A DNA stretch of 5,823 bases from JAWLCQ01 sp041687095 (GTDB lineage: Bacteria; Planctomycetota; Phycisphaerae; SM23-33), in the NCBI GenBank assembly GCA_041687095.1, contig JAWLCQ010000254.1:1-5823 (forward strand), read 5' to 3'. Positions within the stretch are counted from its first letter, which is position 1. Each line of letters opens with the position of its first letter. This document shows, piece after piece, positions 5,025 through 5,823 of the stretch. The notes below the pieces were generated by a model. That model was given only the letters and a program-made list of their open reading frames with translations. It did no database searches and was not told the DNA's origin. A program made the translations under genes and the position numbers.

Positions 5025-5129
5025 CGTAGGGCGTGCAGAGGGCGTAGCGCAGCGAAGCCCTCTGCACGCGGGACGCGGTATCCCGCGCGCAAGCGTCTCC
5101 GCTTCCCTCCGCCGGTTGCACGCCCTACG
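5025..5129. repeat. 105-bp structured element, copy A
   Basis: The ends are perfect 13-bp inverted repeats: CGTAGGGCGTGCA (5025-5037) and TGCACGCCCTACG (5117-5129). Inside, GAGGGC/GCCCTC (5038-5043/5057-5062), CGCGGGA/TCCCGCG (5067-5073/5081-5087) and AAGCG/CGCTT (5091-5095/5100-5104) give three further stems, so the whole can be drawn as a cloverleaf. Alternatively the left end joins the first inner stem into one perfect 13-bp hairpin (5031-5043 with 5057-5069), excluding the terminal pairing. The copy starts 35 bases after the stop of the FGE-fold gene. No transposase or obvious target-site duplication is seen. It could be a non-autonomous mobile element (MITE-like), a structured RNA, or a 3'-end element. 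Confidence 0.8.
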
Positions 5130-5167
5130 TGCTGACCGCCGTGGCCGAGAAGATCTCCGGAGTATAG
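5130..5167 (+). pseudogene. Possible C-terminal remnant of an interrupted gene
   Basis: Directly after copy A one frame reads on as VLTAVAEKISGV and ends at a TAG (5165-5167), one base before the GTG of the next gene. The GGAG ribosome binding site of that gene lies within this tail, an arrangement typical of operons. Upstream, the frame continues only into the repeat element, which has stops at 5027 and 5045. This suggests that the element replaced or cut the 5' part of a gene. The evidence is a dozen codons, so it may be chance. Confidence 0.28.
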
Positions 5168-5168
5168 T

Positions 5169-5438
5169 GTGGCTGATCTCCAACTGCTTCTACCCCTTTG
5201 GGCCTATCTATGGCTTGGTCCGCCCGGCCCGATCGTGGTAGCTGGTATCGAGCTCGCGGGAGCGGTGGCGACCGCTTGGGCGCTCTCGCGGCACAGACAG
5301 GAAAGGCGCCTGCTCTCCGGGGTTGGTTGGTTTGTGCTGACGATCGCGTTCCTCGCGATCGCGAACGGGGCGGGCAACTTCCACGTGCTCACGATCGTCA
5401 GCAAGGCGGTCCAGGGGCGTTCCGCACCCTACTGGTAG
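5169..5438 (+). CDS. Small hydrophobic membrane protein, unknown function, 89 aa
   Basis: Starts at GTG with a good ribosome binding site, GGAG, six bases upstream (5159-5162). Hydrophobic segments at about residues 5-17, 20-40 and 50-67 suggest two or three membrane spans, separated by a strongly basic loop RHRQERR (41-47) that should face the cytoplasm. The C-terminus (68-89) is polar, ending in RSAPYW. I recognise no family and no catalytic motif. The gene is tightly bracketed by two direct copies of the 105-bp element: copy A ends 39 bases before the start, copy B begins 4 bases after the TAG. Codon use is GC-rich but less extreme than in the MFS and isomerase genes. It may be a passenger between the repeats or a survivor of a larger operon. 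Confidence 0.65.
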   Translation: MADLQLLLPLWAYLWLGPPGPIVVAGIELAGAVATAWALSRHRQERRLLSGVGWFVLTIAFLAIANGAGNFHVLTIVSKAVQGRSAPYW

Positions 5439-5441
5439 AGG

Positions 5442-5546
5442 CGTAGGGCGTGCAGAGGGCGCAGCGTAGCGCAGCCCTCTGCACGCGGGACGCAGCCTTC
5501 CGCGCGCAAGCGTCTCCGCTTTGCTCCGCCGCTTGCGCGCCCTACC
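5442..5546. repeat. 105-bp structured element, copy B
   Basis: Same length and orientation as copy A, aligning without gaps with 12 differences (93 of 105 identical). The 13-bp inner hairpin is perfect again: GCGTGCAGAGGGC (5448-5460) with GCCCTCTGCACGC (5474-5486). The right terminal repeat has changed to TGCGCGCCCTACC, which keeps 12 of 13 pairs (one G.U). A further inverted repeat, CGCGCAAGCG with CGCTTGCGCG, is perfect here but imperfect in copy A. The element starts 4 bases after the stop of the small membrane gene, so its hairpin would form the 3' end of that mRNA. A T5 run follows the element at 5553-5557. Confidence 0.8.
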
Positions 5547-5568
5547 TACTGCTTTTTCTGCTTCTGCC

Positions 5569-5619
5569 GCCCCCGTCCGGCTTGTCCGGGCGGAGCGAAG
5601 GCCTGTAAGCTACCGGGCG
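5569..5619. repeat. Right-edge repeat family, copy C (direct)
   Basis: A segment of about 48-51 bp starting GCCCCCGTCCGGCTTG, with the core GGCGGAGCGAAGGC and ending GTAAGCTACCGG. It matches copy D (5658-5708) at 41 of the first 45 positions without gaps, 89 bases apart, and matches inverted copy E (5726-5773) at 41 of 48. All three are preceded, in their own orientation, by a pyrimidine-rich CTT/CTG stretch, so the true repeat unit probably includes it. Confidence 0.75.
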
Positions 5620-5630
5620 ACGCTCCACTC

Positions 5631-5823
5631 TCACTTCTTCTTCTTCTTCTTCTTCTCGCCCCCGTCGGGCTTGCCCCGGCGGAGCGAAGGCTTGTAAGCT
5701 ACAGGCGGGGCCCCCCCCCGGCGGGCCGGAAGCTTATAGGCCTTCGCTCCGCCCGCATGAAGCGGACGGGGGCGGGAAGAAGAAGAAACAGCAGGAAGAG
5801 GCAGGGGGTCGCCGGGGTAGCTT
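5631..5823 (-). CDS. Possible 3' end of a gene entering from the right edge, Lys-rich tail (weak)
   Basis: On the minus strand one frame is open from the window edge to a TGA at 5633-5631, about 63 codons. It ends in AYKPSLRRGKPDGGE followed by seven lysines, encoded by the (CTT)7 tract on the plus strand. Basic poly-Lys tails do occur at protein C-termini. However, the whole stretch consists of copies D and E of a repeat that also forms a giant hairpin, includes a C9 run, and has no recognisable domain. I lean towards repeat DNA that happens to be open. Confidence 0.2.
   Translation of the reverse strand, partial: SYPGDPLPLPAVSSSSRPRPLHAGGAKAYKLPARRGGAPPVAYKPSLRRGKPDGGEKKKKKKK
5634..5654. 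repeat. Trinucleotide tract (CTT)7
   Basis: Seven perfect CTT units, extended by CTC, precede copy D. Its purine counterpart GGGAAGAAGAAGAAA (5775-5789) lies beyond copy E, so the two tracts extend the arms of the long palindrome. The tract is strictly strand-biased pyrimidine and is likely to vary in length. Confidence 0.85.
5658..5773. repeat. Inverted repeat copies D and E forming a long hairpin
   Basis: Copy D (5658-5708) and inverted copy E (5726-5773) face each other. The inner arms, 5678-5700 and 5731-5753, are 23 bases long and match at 21 positions. The two mismatches would be G.U pairs in plus-strand RNA, so the stem is continuous. The outer arms GCCCCCGTC (5658-5666) and GACGGGGGC (5765-5773) are perfect, separated from the inner stem by an 11-base internal loop on each side. 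The 30-base apical loop (5701-5730) holds GGGG followed by nine C. It could act as a strong terminator, a REPIN-like pair or a recombination hotspot. Confidence 0.75.

Noticed and set aside
5025..5129. The cloverleaf as a tRNA or tmRNA
   Set aside because: There is no T-loop sequence, anticodon arm of the right size or CCA end, and the terminal stem is too long.
5025..5546. The two 105-bp copies as the ends of an insertion sequence
   Set aside because: They are direct, not inverted, and the gene between them is a small membrane protein with no transposase motif. No target-site duplication is visible.

Overview
The window looks like chromosomal DNA of a very GC-rich member of the Planctomycetota, or a close relative. 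The reasons are near-exclusive G/C at third codon positions in most genes, a secreted PEP-CTERM protein, a formylglycine-generating-enzyme-fold lipoprotein beside a TIM-barrel sugar isomerase/epimerase, and intergenic spaces full of short tandem repeats and hairpins. The taxonomic call is inference from these traits; there is no rRNA or other marker here.

Layout. Positions 1-296 hold repeat debris and hairpins, with at most the tail of a gene entering from the left. Positions 297-929 (minus) encode a PEP-CTERM surface protein that resembles thioester-domain proteins but appears to lack the usual glutamine. It diverges from a 12-helix MFS transporter at 1150-2337 (plus). That transporter may be translated from a leaderless message, and its stop codon lies inside a 10-bp tandem repeat. 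Converging on it is a minimal nucleotidyltransferase (MNT) gene at 2425-2739 (minus), whose stop overlaps the start of a 14-codon stub that could be a relic of a HEPN partner. A repeat island follows at 2811-3169: 11 copies of a 7-mer, an REP-like hairpin block, and 17 copies of an 8-mer that run up to the ribosome binding site of the next gene. A two-gene unit comes next, a sugar phosphate isomerase/epimerase-like TIM barrel (3179-3943) and a FGE/SUMF1-fold lipoprotein (3940-4989), joined by a 4-bp ATGA overlap. The second gene has clearly more relaxed codon use.

The right end is the most unusual part. Two direct copies of a 105-bp element (5025-5129 and 5442-5546) bracket a small membrane-protein gene (5169-5438). 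Each has 13-bp terminal inverted repeats and can be drawn as a cloverleaf, and nearly all differences between the copies fall in loops or keep base pairing as G.U. After them come three copies of a second repeat (two direct, one inverted). The last two can form a very long hairpin with a 23-bp inner stem.

No classical defence system, CRISPR array, integrase, transposase, rRNA or tRNA is visible. The candidates for something undescribed are the 105-bp structured element, the long-hairpin family at the right edge, and the crowding of unrelated 7-, 8- and 10-bp tandem arrays at gene boundaries. Coordinates and base-pair counts were worked out by hand from the sequence. No database search or folding program was run.
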